A stretch of 64,000 nt of DNA from Stenogyne calaminthoides. Its lineage: Eukaryota > Streptophyta > Magnoliopsida > Lamiales > Lamiaceae. The notes under the pieces are model-generated. The model ran no database searches, was not told the origin of the DNA, and saw only the letters and a list, made by a program, of their open reading frames with translations. The stretch lies in the NCBI GenBank assembly GCA_037126765.1, contig JBBCBC010000012.1, positions 3,286,001 through 3,350,000 of the forward strand. Direction: 5' to 3'. The translations under genes were made by a program, and so were the position numbers. Shown here one piece after another: positions 26,901 to 41,900 of the stretch. How positions within the stretch are numbered: the stretch's first letter is position 1; the number at the start of each line of letters is the position of its first letter.

Positions 26901-29900
26901 CATACCACGAACTGCACAAAACCCGGGGAGAAAATGTCAGAAGTTACAAGAAAATAGATATACTGAACCCCCTCAATTTTCTCAAGTAAACTTTAAAATG
27001 AAGGCCACTGGTAAAAAGAGCTTTCAAACCTGTCCTAGCTAAAGTCTGTCCCCTGTAAGATGCCCAAAATCAAGTTCTAAAGCACTAGTTGAATTTTCTT
27101 GAAGTTCAGCATCACTATCCCCTTTATCAATACGTTCCAAAAAAGTTCTCCCACTCATCTGAAAAGGATAAATAAATTTGAGTGATATTTCAAAAATTGA
27201 AGTCTCAAAAAGCAAACCAACCACAAGGGATACAAAAGATGAGAAGTCAGAAAGCAGAGCAACGAGAAAACAATCAACCTCTTGCAGTCAGCACTTGTAC
27301 CAACAAGGGTTTTCAAGCGTAAATATGACAGCAATTATTGTTTTACCAAATCATAGCATTTTTGGGGAGCTGAACTAGAAGATATAAAGCAAAGTCCCTC
27401 AGAGCTGCATTGTATTCCAAAATTGTCGCCAACACAAACAAGATGATCTTTATTTAATATGATGGGAAGACACTATTTTCAGACCACAGAAAAGAGTTAA
27501 GAGAGTTAAGGGGTCAAAACATGAAAAATCATCCAAATATCAACAATAAACAAAGAATTGACAAAATAAAACAATAAATATACCAGAATGGCATCATTTC
27601 ACAAACAGGCTTGGGCATGTCCATAAAACAATGAATTGGTGAAAAATTGCAATCTCCTTCTTGCTTCCAAATTCTTAGGTATATTAGGCTGCACTGTCCT
27701 TTACGGTCAGAAGAAGGTGCAACCTTTTCACTTTGTTCCTTCTGTTAACAAGAAAATAACGCCAATGATAGCCTTACAGCATAGAAGTCAAAATAAAATA
27801 TTAGGAAACACAGAAAGCCTACAATATCAAGATCCTTTGGCCATTCTATCTTTGAAAAAAAGGCTAATTTTCTAGCCCTCAACAATATATGCCATGTATC
27901 AAGCTGTTCCCTGAAGAAAATAAAAATCCGGCCAAAATCTAAATGATGATGTAAAAAAGTCTGTATGAAGGATTCAGTGGCCATTATGAGAAGATTAGCC
28001 TGTTTACCTCAAATCAGGGATAGTAGCTCATGCGTAACAACATCATAAAAATCATACACAGCTTTAGCCGCACCTTTAGCAAGTTCCGGAGTAGGCTTAT
28101 GGGTCTAAAATCAAATAGTAGATGTTAGCATAAACGAAAAAAAAAGGAAAAAAAACGTGATATTCATCAATTAACTTGTTATTGATGCTTGATGAAGAAT
28201 CCAACATCATTAGCGCTAAACAGATTATCAGGAAGTGCAAATATGGTGAGAGGATCACTTTGGGAATTGAGGTAAATCAGCAAATAAAAAGTATACCAGG
28301 AAGTGAGTTAAATAATTGATAATTGCACAACAAAAAGCATACAAAGTCTTAATGCATGCAACCAACCAAAAAGTATGAATGTAACCAAGTTTTTTTTTCT
28401 CCAGATAAAAGGTTTCACTAAAAGCCAATGACACAAAAAGAAAGCATTACCTAATATATTACTGGATTAGACATTCAAAACTAGATCAACATCTCACAGA
28501 CTACATATTGATGAAAATTTCAATTCAGCGAGTAGAAATAGAGTATTGGATATCCTATAATTTCTTGTATTATGTTTTAGTACTTACTAGTTTCCATCAT
28601 TATCATTAACATTTCAATGTTATTAAATCAGGCGCCCATTTCAGATGTACATGGTAATCTACAGAAAATTGCAGATCTCCAAAGAAGGGAAGAATTTGAA
28701 TCTAGCAAAATTATTTAAAAAAATGCAAGGGGGAAAAAAGAAACCAAGACCAGTCAAAGAAGGAAGGCACCACAGGAAGCTTTTTAGTGACAAAGTAATG
28801 ACAAGAGAATATATACTGTTATTGATCTCTAAATACCCTAGAAGATTCAATAAAAAGCAAAAAGAGGTGATCACATAGCATGATGTCCCTTATGAATTAA
28901 AAAAAAGGTAGGACATGTAGCTAAAGAAAATCAACAAGATGACGCACAGACCATCAAAAAATCATTCATCTTTAGAGTATTCTTTTAAGAGATTAGTTTA
29001 TGACAAGGACCCATCATTCCAAATTTCAAATAAATCAGATGATCATGGAAGCAAGAAAAAATTGCAGTGAATACCTGAACGGTAGCCAAAAATTTAGCTA
29101 AAGAGGGGAAAAAGATATAAGCAATCTAAAACCATGTTATTAAGGAAAAGATGATTAACAGCAAAAATCTATTATTATAAAAAAGAGCTAAGGACAGAAA
29201 TCAGATCTAGCATTATGTCCCATCAACAAGAGAGATGACCCAAAATTTTTTAAAAAAGGAGGACATAACACTCCCTTAAATAAAAAAGTATACCAAAATT
29301 CATCTTAAAAACTAATTGTATTCACTGTTCCCAGAGATCAGCTTGTGTGTCTTTGCAATCCAAAGCAAATCAATGGCCAATAAGATCTGGAAGCAAGAAA
29401 AAGATGGTGAATACTGAGAGCTGAAAAGACTAAGAGCCTGTTATAAGAACTCTAAAAGTTAGTTAAAAAGGATGTTTAACAGCATATAAGATCTTAAAAT
29501 AAGCTCTTTAAGCTCCAAAAATAATTACCAATATCTCAACTTATTTTTTATTAAATCTTTTAGAGTATGTTTTACTTAAATAATATTTTTTTTAAATTAA
29601 ATTAAACTTAAAACTAAAAATCACCCCACCCACCCCTAACACCCAATCTCCTCCACCCCCAAAAACAACCCCCACCACAACATAACAAACAAAAAACAAA
29701 TCGAGCCTTTTAATCCTAATCAATTGGGTTATGCTACATGAACCAATATGCAGTCACGTTAGGAAGAAGCACAAATTAAATTTTTAAACTTCCCCACCTC
29801 AACATAAAAAATAATTATTTTATATTAAAATTTAAAAAATCACAAATTATTAAATAACTTAGAGTATGTTTATATAACAAAACACTTTAATAAGTTATAT

Positions 29901-32900
29901 GCTAATTAAAATTACATCTTATAAGCTCTTGAAAAACAACTTAAAAGATGTTAGATTATAAGATGTTTAAAATAAGCTTTAAATAATTGGGCCTCGAAAA
30001 AAAAACTTTGAGAAACTCTGTTAAAAATAAGCAAAAAAAAAAAAAAATAGGCAGCATAGGTCTTGTTTTTAAGAAAAAGCATACCCAACTAATCTTAAAC
30101 TTCCAAAGAAGGAAATAGAAAGTAAGTCCATCTCCCTGAAATTGTACACAGAATTAATAGATAAACACACACACACACAACACATATATATATATATATA
30201 TAATTCACAAAAATAAGCACCATTAGGAAACATCTTTACAGTATAAATTCTACACACCACTAACCTGTTATTAATAGAATCTAAACTTCAACAATTTTGA
30301 TAATTTCAATTCAAAAAATGGGGAAATATGGCAAGATTAAAGAAGTCTGAAATTATATGACTCAGTTATGCAATTGAGTAAAAAGTGAACATGGAAATTA
30401 CACATAAAAACATCAAATATAGCAAGAGTTAATCCAATATCAGATAATTAATCAAAAGTTTGGTTCTCAATCTAATTAAGAAGTTTCATAAATACCCAAA
30501 CAAATTCAATTATCAGCAACCTATTAATTATTTGAGATCCAGAAAAAAGAATTACATTGCATATTTTTTAAACAGGAATTTTAATATGTATTTAACATTT
30601 TATATAGTCATACTTGAGTCACAGACTCACTGTAGGATTTTTTCATCCCCATTTTTATTTTTGCCAAAAGTTTTGAAAGGCTCAAATTATTTTTGTTTAC
30701 AGTTTGTCCTCCTTTTCACTTGACAACTTTTTTTTCATCAAAATTTGTGACACACAAAAAATCAAAAAATATGAAATTAAATAGAGGAAACATTAGAACT
30801 AATAGGTGCAAGAAGTGAAATTAGGACTCACTAGTACACATAAAAACATCAAATATAGAAAAACAATTAATCAATAGTTTGGTTCTCAATCTAATCATAA
30901 ATAAAAATTGCAGCAATGTTGAGATCCACAAAAAAAAAAAGGAGCAAGAACATATATATAGGGGCAACGGTAGTTGTTTCTCAGTTTTTTTTCTCTAACT
31001 ATTTTATTTTTGCTATATTCAACACCATTTTCGGTTTTACTTTTTGAAACTTACTACAGCATATCAGCTTATCATGCATTTACAAGGTCAAAAAGAAGAA
31101 GCGACAAACACGGACATCAGAAGTGATATATGGAGATGAGGTAACTCTCCACACAAACACGCTCAGACATGAGCGTCCAGTATCTTTTTTATATTAGCAC
31201 TTCTAAACAGTTAATCTAATAAACATATAATAACAAAAATTGAATAAAACAAATGTACAGGGTAATTCATAACAGATTCCACAAATTTTGCATAACCTAA
31301 CCACTTTTACTATTAAGCAGTTTTTCTCACAACAGCTAAATTAAATCACTTTCTCAAAACCATATATTTTTGCAAACACACCCTCTTAAGATGCTTTTCA
31401 AACATGGATAAAAGAAAGAGACCCTAGTGTGCTAGAAATATGTCTCAGCCACTCCAACCAGGGCATTTGTATCCTGTTGGAGTTTTTATTAAGGCAGTAG
31501 ATATTTTTGAAACATGTGAAGTGAGACCAATGTGAAGCAGGTTTTAGAGTAACAATGCATAACTGTCTTTCAAACAATAATTAATTTAGGAAGTGTTTGC
31601 AAACTCAATTACAGGGGGCAGAATCACTCATTTTTAAAGCTGCCCCCTCACAGCTTTAGCTTCTAAGAAGTGCTTCTAAGCTGTAAGTAGAGTTTGCAAA
31701 CATATCCTTGCGAACTTATCATTATCCTTTTAAAAAACTCCCACCACCTACATTTACCAACTCAATGGCCTTAATTTATCGAGACTTCAACAACAAATTT
31801 TAAAACAGGATGTATCATCAAACAGGCTACAAAGAGCAGAGCTTAGAAAATCTTTCAAAATAAGATGCAAGAACATAATTCAGTTGACCAACTTAAAAAG
31901 ATCCAACATATATAATTTTCCTGGCTAGTAAAAGCAATGCTACTCATCTTTCCCATCCATTAATTGAAACATTAAAAGAAACAAATTCACCAAAATAACC
32001 AGTGGTGAATGATGTGCCACAATACAACATCAAAGAACCCCAAGCAATGGGCATAAATGAAAATGCTGTACCAAATCCAAGCTAATTATCAAGGACAATA
32101 AATGTTAATAATTGGAAAAATGCACTGACCTGTGATGATTGTCCATCAAACGCATCCTGAAGCACCATATGATTGAAGTCATTGACAGCCAAGACAAAAA
32201 CAATCTTTTCTGCTTTGAAACTTCAATAAACAGAAAATATGTTTCCTATATTTACCTTTTTGACATTTGAAGACCACGAGATTCCTCACAAAAGCTTCTG
32301 GAAAACTTTTAAATCGTTTGTGAACCATTTCAATGGATCGAATCTTCAGGTGGATCATTATAATCATGCAAGATAATTAGTTAAAAATGAATATGGCTTA
32401 AAGGTATTGTGATGCATAGATAGAGTGAATTAGTATCGGCAGGAATAAAATAGTTGGCACAGACTGAGATTAATACCTCTCCTAAGCGAGCCCTTGCCCC
32501 CATCACAGCACCATAAATTGCAGACAATACAGTATACCAGATATGGATATCCATAATATAAATCTGAAATTCAAAAGGTCATGGGAAAGTGCAAATGGTG
32601 AGTTTCGATTCATAAAGACTTTAAAACTATTTTGTGTTGGATAATGCTAGAAACTGGTGTATTGTTCTTCAGAGTGTAGTAAGTTTTTGGGATTCCTTGT
32701 CCCCCATCAATAAAATTATCTAACTAAGCTTGAGCTTACAAATTTCAGATTATCCAACATTGAGCAGAAACATCGTAAAAGATCTACTCTTGGAACCCAA
32801 GTCCATACACACTTACCAAAGATGTGGAGAATTTTATTTAGGGAAATGATATGATACAAATTTTCCCATTCTACTGTGCTAATGGATATGATGCCACAGA

Positions 32901-35900
32901 TACAAAATAATAAAACTGCATATGCGTAAAGAAATGTATATACTCACAGCTATAACTGGCGCCCACAAGCTAACGATAGTTAATACATTATTGTTGCCTG
33001 CATCGGAAATAAAATAACATAGTAAGCATTATCTAAACAGAATTTCCAAAATACTAAATAATGATTGTACAGATTAATTCCACCACAGAATCTTATTTAA
33101 GATAACTACTTCACTCGAAAAGGGATTACCACTTCCCCATATCTACAGTATCCAGGAGATTCCTAAATCTAAATTGACAGCAATCACAAGAATTCAAATC
33201 TTCCATTCAAAATGTTTTCGTTAAGAAAAAGAGAAAGATGAACACTGAAGGGCTTTGATTAGAATCATTGATTCATTGACCAATTAAATAGTAGCAATTG
33301 CTAAATTAATCCTAGCCATGTCTCCTAATAGTCATATCATAGATCCAGTGATCCACTGATTTTTATATCAAAATATCCTTTGACAAATGGAAACTACAGG
33401 AAGAAATAAGCTCCCATCGGTCCTTCATGAGCTCAAATTGCTCTATCAGAAAATGCAAAATGACAATTAGCTAAAACAAGAAAACAGAATGTAGATAATG
33501 AATAAGAGCACGGTTAGGAAAACAGATGGCATGGGAATCAAGTATATACAAGGGTAGGGTAAGTTCTTTAAGATGAACAAGGTAAGTCGGACATTTAGTG
33601 GTACTTTTTTTTCATACTTGCTGAACAACAGGAAGGCAGATGAGTATTTTCTTATGTTTTGATTATTTTACTAAAACCAACTGTTTTAGTTAGAACAGCT
33701 AGTATGAGAAATACTGTGAGGCGTCCTGATTTTCTCTATGAGAAATCTTATCGTTGTCGTCTTATATAAACAGTACTTCAAGCGGATACTGTAACTAAAA
33801 TTGTGTTGCAAATACAAAAATCACAGCAGATAGCTTCTTCAAGATCGCAATAATTTATTTAAGTGATGTTTGATTTGGGTTTTGGAAATTAAAACCAGTT
33901 CTAGTTCGCGATTTTGAAATCCGGTTTTAAAAAGACCACTAAAACACCTAAACCTACTATCACACTTTCCAATACAATCACTTCTCCCTCATTACACTTT
34001 AATATATTTAAATCATAATTTATATCATCAAATCATTACAATCATACTCAACATAATTCACTCTTACTCAAATATTGTGGAAAATTGTTGTTTCAGTAGT
34101 ATTATGGTCTTATATGGTTAGAAAGGAATAACAGGATTTTTTACGATAATTGTGAATCTTTAGTGGATATATGGTATAGGATCCAATTTAAAAGTTGCTT
34201 TGTGGTCTTTGAGTCAGGTTTCTTTTAAGGGTGTATCCTTGTCACATGTAGCTAGGCATTGTTATGTTTCTTTGTAACTCTGTCCTCTGATTCTGTAGGG
34301 ATCTTTCATCCCTAATCTTTATATGCAATAAAATTTATGTTTCTAATCTATAAATATATAAAAGTTGAAGTTTGTCAAATTTTCAAGAATGAATATATGA
34401 GCAAGTGTAGCTACACTTGCTTTATGGTAAAGGGGTGAGCTTCACTCTCTACCAAGAGAAGTAACTAAATATCAACCAATGAAATTTCTTCTTTTTGTTC
34501 TTTACATTTTATTTTTCACCTACATTTTTTAAGTTTGATAATTTTTTTATTACAAATGTATTTTTGACACATTAATTGTCAATTAATCGTCTTTCTACGA
34601 TCTTTAATTTGACATACATATTACATACATATAATTCAAATTCATATTTAAAATATAACTTTTATTGTTTTAAAATATTTATAATTGTGTGATTATTGAG
34701 TTTACTTTTTTTTCTAATTTTTAAAATCTTAATATAATCTAAAACAATTTAGATGTGTTATGAGTTGAATGGTTAATTAAAAGATAATATATTTAATTTT
34801 ATAATAATGAGATACTCATGTATTATTCCATAATATTCATATATTAGTAAAAATAAATTAACAAATAAAAATATGTACATTAACATAATAAATTTAATTT
34901 TAAATTTATGTCATAATTAATTTCACGTTGAAATTTATTAATATTCAATCCGTGCATCGCATTTAATAGTAAAATAAAATAAAAGTTAAATCTCACCCTA
35001 CTCAAAAACCTAAAACAAACACACACCTTACCATTTATCAAGATTTCAAAAACTGGTATTTAAAAGTCACTTAAAACCCAAAATAAACATCACCTTAGGG
35101 AGTAGGGAAAGTAGACTGGGTTATACTTAAGATAGAAGATGCATTTCTAATTTCTCAATCAAGTGATCATCTAGATCTCTATACTACTATCATAAGCAAG
35201 AAAACAAGATGCTAGAGAGAAGAGAAGGAACATACTCTTGGATATCAAATCGTGCCATGAATATTGAAGCGGCGGTAGTTTCATAATTGTCTTAGTAGGC
35301 TTGACTAGGGGTTTAATCTGTCATTGCCAAAACTTTTCACTGATTCAAGAAAGACAAGATAATGCCATCCTGATAGTAATAAGAAGATTTAAAAAACGAA
35401 AGCATGACTTGCCTGAAGAAAGTAAGCGAACGGAAATTTGCAGGCAAATATCACCACCCAGTATAACACATAGCTGCATAATTGGTAATTAAAACACTAA
35501 TTAAATACTCACAATTGTAATAATAATGTAAAACACAAAGGTACATCACTACATGTTGCAATTTTCAAGGTATTCCTTAGTCCTTATTGGCAACATCATG
35601 AAATAATCTAGCATCTTTCATTGAGATAACATGAGGTTCAGAATCCTTTATAAAACTACTTTGAATCTCAGATAGATCATTAACATCCAAAATTGTACTT
35701 CAAACCACCTCAATCATTCAATGGGCCATAATATTGAACGTTGTTACCTACAAAGATGGCAGTAAGCAATCACATTGACAAGACCTGTTTGTCGAATGAC
35801 AAGAGGTTTAGAATATTTTATGAAAACGTGATAAGTAGGAAATTGTGCATATTTTTAGATGATAAGAGTGCAATTTATTGTACTCGATTGTGTTTTGCAT

Positions 35901-38900
35901 GTTTTTCTACTCAAGTGTGATTTGAAGATGAAATTCTACACTTGATCTATTTCTTGTGTTCTTGCGCGATTTTAGGGCCTTTTTGGAGCATTGGATATGA
36001 GTTTTAAGGGCCCAAACACTTGCAAAAAAGTACGGGTCGTTTTGAGTTGCTAAATTCAGGAATTTAAAAACCAGCGGGTTTTAAACCCTTTCCAACCCAT
36101 TGTTCAAATTATAAAAAAGGGAGTAGGGCACGAAAATTAGGAGGTTTTGAGCCCCATATCAGACCATACCACATATCAGACCATACCAGAAAAGAGTGAG
36201 AGATGGCAGATTTGAAGCACGGGACAAGAGATTTCCATGGAAAAGTGCTTGAAGATGTCCGCAACCATGTCTAGCTAGTATTATTATTCCAGTTCCAGAG
36301 AACTCATGTCTTAATTATTGTTGATTGAATTCGGTAACGTTTGTGATACTTTGCCTCGGGATTACTTTATATCATTTGTTTAATTTGAATTCATGTTTGA
36401 ATAATTAATTTAGATTGATCACCTAGGATATTTTACTCTTGCATGCTTGATAGTTCATATCGCGTAATCCGTGGTTTGTTGTGTGTGTATGACAACTGGT
36501 AGCAACTAGTAATATTTTGCTATGGTGATATAAATCGGATTCTTTCTAATCGAGCTTGCGTATTCGGGAATTTGTTTGTCCTATATCCTAGTGTGTAATG
36601 CTTTTACCGAGTTAAATTTAGATTGTTCGGTTGAAAAGACTCATTGAAGAGCTTGTTTCAATTGAATATAATTAAAGGATAAAACCAGTAAACAAAGCTT
36701 GTTGTTTATTGAGGGGCATTAAGCCTAGAACATGGTAGAGTTAGATGTTCCATTTAATTAAAATTGTAAGAGTTGAGGGATGATTGACCTGTGAATTGGA
36801 GCCTTTTTATTGGTTGAATTTTATTTGTGATTATATATTTCTTTTTTTGTTATTTGATTATTGTTTCAATAGTTTTTAGAAAACCAATCAAAACTCCCCC
36901 TATTTGTTTGTTAAGTTTCCACCAATCCATTCGAGACACACAATTAAATCCTACTTTCCCTTTGGATCGACCCATTATTTGCCACTACTACAAGTTAGTA
37001 GAGGAGACGAGGGTATTTATAATTGGCGCACCTCTACAGTGCGGTCAACACATGATGTGTTTTTTACTAGGGCAGTTGAAGTTGGGTTTTGGAGCCATAT
37101 AGAGTTATCCTGCAATTTACTTTGTTTTTTTTTTTTAATTTCCCAGTGATATTTATTCCATTTCGGATTATAGCTGTTTGTGAGGTTCCTATACGTCAGT
37201 TCAGTAATTTTTATGGTCGGCCTTTTTGAGTAAGCTGATCACTTGTCACAAAGTGGCTTCTAAAATACTGTAGGTAGCACAATGGAAACACAGTCATCAA
37301 ATATTAGATTTTTTTCACGAATTTTAAGGACGTGAAAAATAAAAAATATTGAGAAAACCAACAGCAAGAATAAAAGGTAACTAAGAAGTCAATTTCAATT
37401 AAAAAAAAGTAAAAAATCAAACCTCAAATAGTCGGTAGTCTTCTCAACAAGCCCACGGCCAACAAAATAGCGTTCCTGAGAAGTAATGACAGTTAAATGG
37501 CAGAGAAGATTATGGCATAAAGGTTTTTCTTATTTACTCCTGTTGAGTCCAATTCAGCATCACAAACAATTTAGTTTATTCACCAAGACTCTTTACCATG
37601 TTACTCCCACCATCCCGCAATGACTTAAACACTAGAATTGGACCGCAAACCAAGGAAAGTGGGTTAAAGTGGGTTTGAGTGGAATAAAATAAGGGTGTTG
37701 TGAGTGTATTAATATTATATTTGTTTCCATTTTGGGAGTGTTCAAGTAATGTTGGGACGTCCAAATAAGGCAAGTGTTCAAGTAATGTTGGGACGGAGGG
37801 AGTAATATTTTAACAAAAGAGTGAAACCTTCTGGTTGTATAAAAAAAGAAGTTTTCCATGTTTTTTAGAAAGAAAAATAATCAGAGTACATATCCATAAA
37901 AAAGAAAGATTTGGAGCAAGTATCCTTAGGAACATCCAAAAGTATGGGTGATAACTTCATTGTTTACATCAATGGGCTGATACAGAACAGATAACAAGGA
38001 TCAAATTGCAGGCAGGTAGTCGATGAATAAACATGACATTATTCCGGGTTGTTTTCATCAGACCAGAAATAACCTTATTACAGATTAGCATGTGAATCGA
38101 GCCGGCTCATGACCTACTTCACAGGCTCGACTCGAAAAAGCTCAAAATAGTGTCGAGCCTCGAGCTCAACAATACTAGGCTCGCTGCTCGTGAGCCTAAT
38201 TGAGCTTACATTACCTAATTGAGCTTACATAATTTTTTACTATTACCCATAATGTGCTAATTATTTACAAATATACTTTAATTAAAATTAAATAAAAATA
38301 TTTAGTTAATGCTAAATTAAGTTATCGAGTTGAGGAGTCAAGCTCGAGTATTTCTACTTTTCCCAAGGGTCGAGTTCGAGCTCAAAACGATTGAACTCGA
38401 TCGAGTTTGAGTCGAAGTTTTTCTAGTCGAAATCGAGCTCAAGATTGTCACTACTCGACTCAACTCAACTCATTTACACCCCTAGCAATCAACACACACT
38501 ACAGGAGCAGATACCTCATAAATCCACTTGAAAAATTGGAAAAACGGATGATCAGACATTTCCGAGATCCGGTGACATGCAGGGACTCTGAGCAGCAATG
38601 CAAATAATATACGCACACCAGCGTTTACACCCAATACTAGGACATAAATTCTGAAGTAGACCGAGTCTGAGGTGTTCATATGCCTTTCCTGCATAAGTTT
38701 CCTGAGACCATTGTGATATTTGTTAGTAACTAACATACCAGTAAAATGACCAAAGTTTTTACTTAGGAATTAATTAAACAAATCATCCTGTTTATTTTGT
38801 TCTGGTGTCAATTTTGGTCCTTTTCACCGGAAAATTCAAATTTTGGCCGGAAAATTGCCCTACTTTCTAATTCGGATCACGTCGATGGCCGCCACCACGC

Positions 38901-41900
38901 CCATTGAAGCGCTCTCATCCAGAAAGCAAAGCTCTCAATCAATTTCAGGTTTCGATCACACCTTCTCTGTGAATCGTGAATTTCCATCAATTCCGTCACC
39001 ATATTCGAGTGATTTATGGCGAGGTGAGGGTCAAGACGTATACAGTATACAATTATCTTCCTCTCGTTGAGCCCGTCATTTAGGTACCTTTTTTTATGCC
39101 ATCCATAAACCAGAACAGATTTCCGCCATTTTCCAGTACCAGAGGCCTAAAATCCCAAAACTAATTTGGGAAATTTTTAAATTTACAGCGAAAAATGACC
39201 AGAATTGACACCAAAAAAGACTAAAATTGATTTGGAAAAAAAAGATAAAGGACGATTTGTGACATTAACTCTTTTAATTAGTATGGACTCACAGGTAAAC
39301 ATAGAGCACAAACGCAGAACTCAGGCCAGTCCAAAGGAACCTGATAACAAGTCTTGATCTGGCCATCCAACGAGCAGTTTTATAAGCCCCAACATTAGTA
39401 GAACATCCAATGCACCTAATACCAATAAACGAGCCCCGTTGAAGACAATTAGCAGGTAAAGCCGTAAAGCAATCTATATAAGAGCGAAAAATAGAAAATC
39501 GAGGCAGCAAAGCACATTGCATAATTTAGTGGCTTACTCTCAAAAAAATTCATGATAGCAAATGTCGGGCCAATGCTAAGCAGAGTTTTGAAGGTATCCA
39601 TATTAAGTTTGCCATCATTGAAGGCAATAATAGCAAGACCCTATAAAATAGAAGAGTATGAAGGATAAAGAACTGCTTAGTCAGCAAACAATCTTCGATG
39701 GATAGCTTTGTGGCATTTACCTGAAACATTACGATCAAAAAGATCCACAAACGATGGAAACTCCGGTACAGGTGAAAAAAAGTTCGATGCTCAACGAATG
39801 AACTTTTACCTGTCTGTATATGGAAACAAATAACAGAAGAGAATGAGATACATAGAACCAACATTGGAACTTTTATTAATCTAATTAATAGAATAAACAA
39901 TAATCAGAACCAACCCTTTTTCCTTTTTTAGGTTTAGGCTTCAGCAGAAACGGTGAATCCCTCTTCATTGGCCAACTCAACTCAAAGCAAGCAGGTGTCC
40001 TACAATGGACTGACAGTGAACTCCAAGCTAAAAGAAATATCCAAGTAGCACGTAGAATAATTTAAGATACCTTACCAGAAATACTCATTGAAATCATCAT
40101 AATTTCGCCATTCTGAGTGTGCAGCTTTCCCATTATTGTTCCTCTCAGCTTCCTGTGGATCAAGAAAACAGTGGATACGGATACCCAAGGAAAACAAAAA
40201 ACTATAAAAGATTTGCTTAATATTAATAACTTTGAAACTCACCGCTTTAACTGTCTCATATATAGGACTGACGATTTGAACTAGAAAGGACACACATCCA
40301 TCTTCACTTGTACAACTTGCAGCATGAGTCACCTCCCCATGATCAAGGATTGCGTCTAATTCCCTTGCCATCTAAACAATCAATGTCAAAAATTATAAAG
40401 ATGAATCTGAAAATTGAAAAAAAATTGGCTGAAGGTCGAGAGGATATGCACTTACAAACTAAAGTAATTGCATAATTTGGTAACTAAATTAAGAAACGTA
40501 TAGTACAATGGACAACTAAACCTAATTTGAAATGGCCTGTAGCAGCATATAAAAGGCAAATGAGGTTCACAAAAAGGCATTTGGGTAGCTCTGATGGAAT
40601 CAATATTTGACAAAAGTAACTATACGAGATGACGAAATGGTAACAATACTTGGCCAGCGGTAATCAGAAAGGGGAGGGGAAAATGCTTCACAAACTAAAC
40701 ATGTTAAATACAAATTAAATAGTCTCCAACTAAAAATATAGAATAAAATAAGGCATCAAAGACATACGTGGTGAAATATATAACAGATGCATTCAGGAAG
40801 AAAACGGGCGTTAGCAGCTTCCCCCCATATGCATAAGTATAATGAAACTAGGAAAAGTTTCCTGTCCTTGTTAATGGCTTCCAAGCTGTTCCATACAAGG
40901 CGTATCCGCAGGTATTTACACCATCTGATATAATTATCTAGGACCTTCAAGAAGACCTCTCTTACAGCTCTTTCATCTAGTTTCTGAGAAGGAATCCATT
41001 AAAAGTCGATTAGCTGCCATATTATATTATCACAGTTCCACACTTATGATTGCATTTGTCCAAGTAAACCTAATTAGGCCACTCACTGGATCAGCCTCAA
41101 GTGGGATTCCAAGTCGCGACTGTGTGTTGGCCAAAGAAAGGACGACATGCTCACGCTGGTTCCTTATATTGTCTTTCTGTAATAAGCAAAGTCAAACCAC
41201 CAAAGGAAGAATGGATAACAAAGATCACAAAAGGTCATCGAAGTACTAGAACATGGGAAAAGTCGTATATAAACCAGTTTTACCATGCAACTGGTTAGCA
41301 GTTCGTGTGTATTTTTAAACAGTATTAGATGTTTCCTTAAAAGGTATGAGATTGATAGTATTAGTTGTTCCATTAAAAGGTATTAGTTGGTTTACTATAA
41401 ATTATTAGTTGCAAAACAGGTGCACAGTAAATTTAAATAAGACCAACTCTAGATCATGATAGCCAATATTGCAGGCGCCGCACAAGGTTCATTCATTTAA
41501 AAACCTTTTCATATGCTTAAAATAACTACCAATATCATTCAAAAAATAACTACCAATATCATTCAAAAAATAACAGCTGAATTTGTCATTTAAAAGGAAA
41601 TAAATTATTAATAAATTACTATTACCAAACTCAGAAGAAAAAAGCAAGTTCACCATATCCAACTAGACTAATTTATTTACGAGAAGAAGGGAATTAAGCC
41701 AAACCTGAAAACCAAAAACATATTCCAAAAGGTCAAACATATCCAAGTCTCGTTGTACAGAACTTTCAAAATCAGCCGGAAGCCTAGGAAAATGCTCAGT
41801 ATATCTTATTGCTGATATTGCACCTCTTACCTGCAAAGGTCATCAGGTAGACTGGTTTAAGAGATATAAAACTTTATCAATTTAACAGCTACAGCAGACT

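Noticed and set aside
28645..28878. Plus-strand 77-codon open frame
   Set aside because: The opposite strand shows damaged callose synthase residues (INNSI, LVITLSLK), and the plus peptide is only lysine-rich low complexity.
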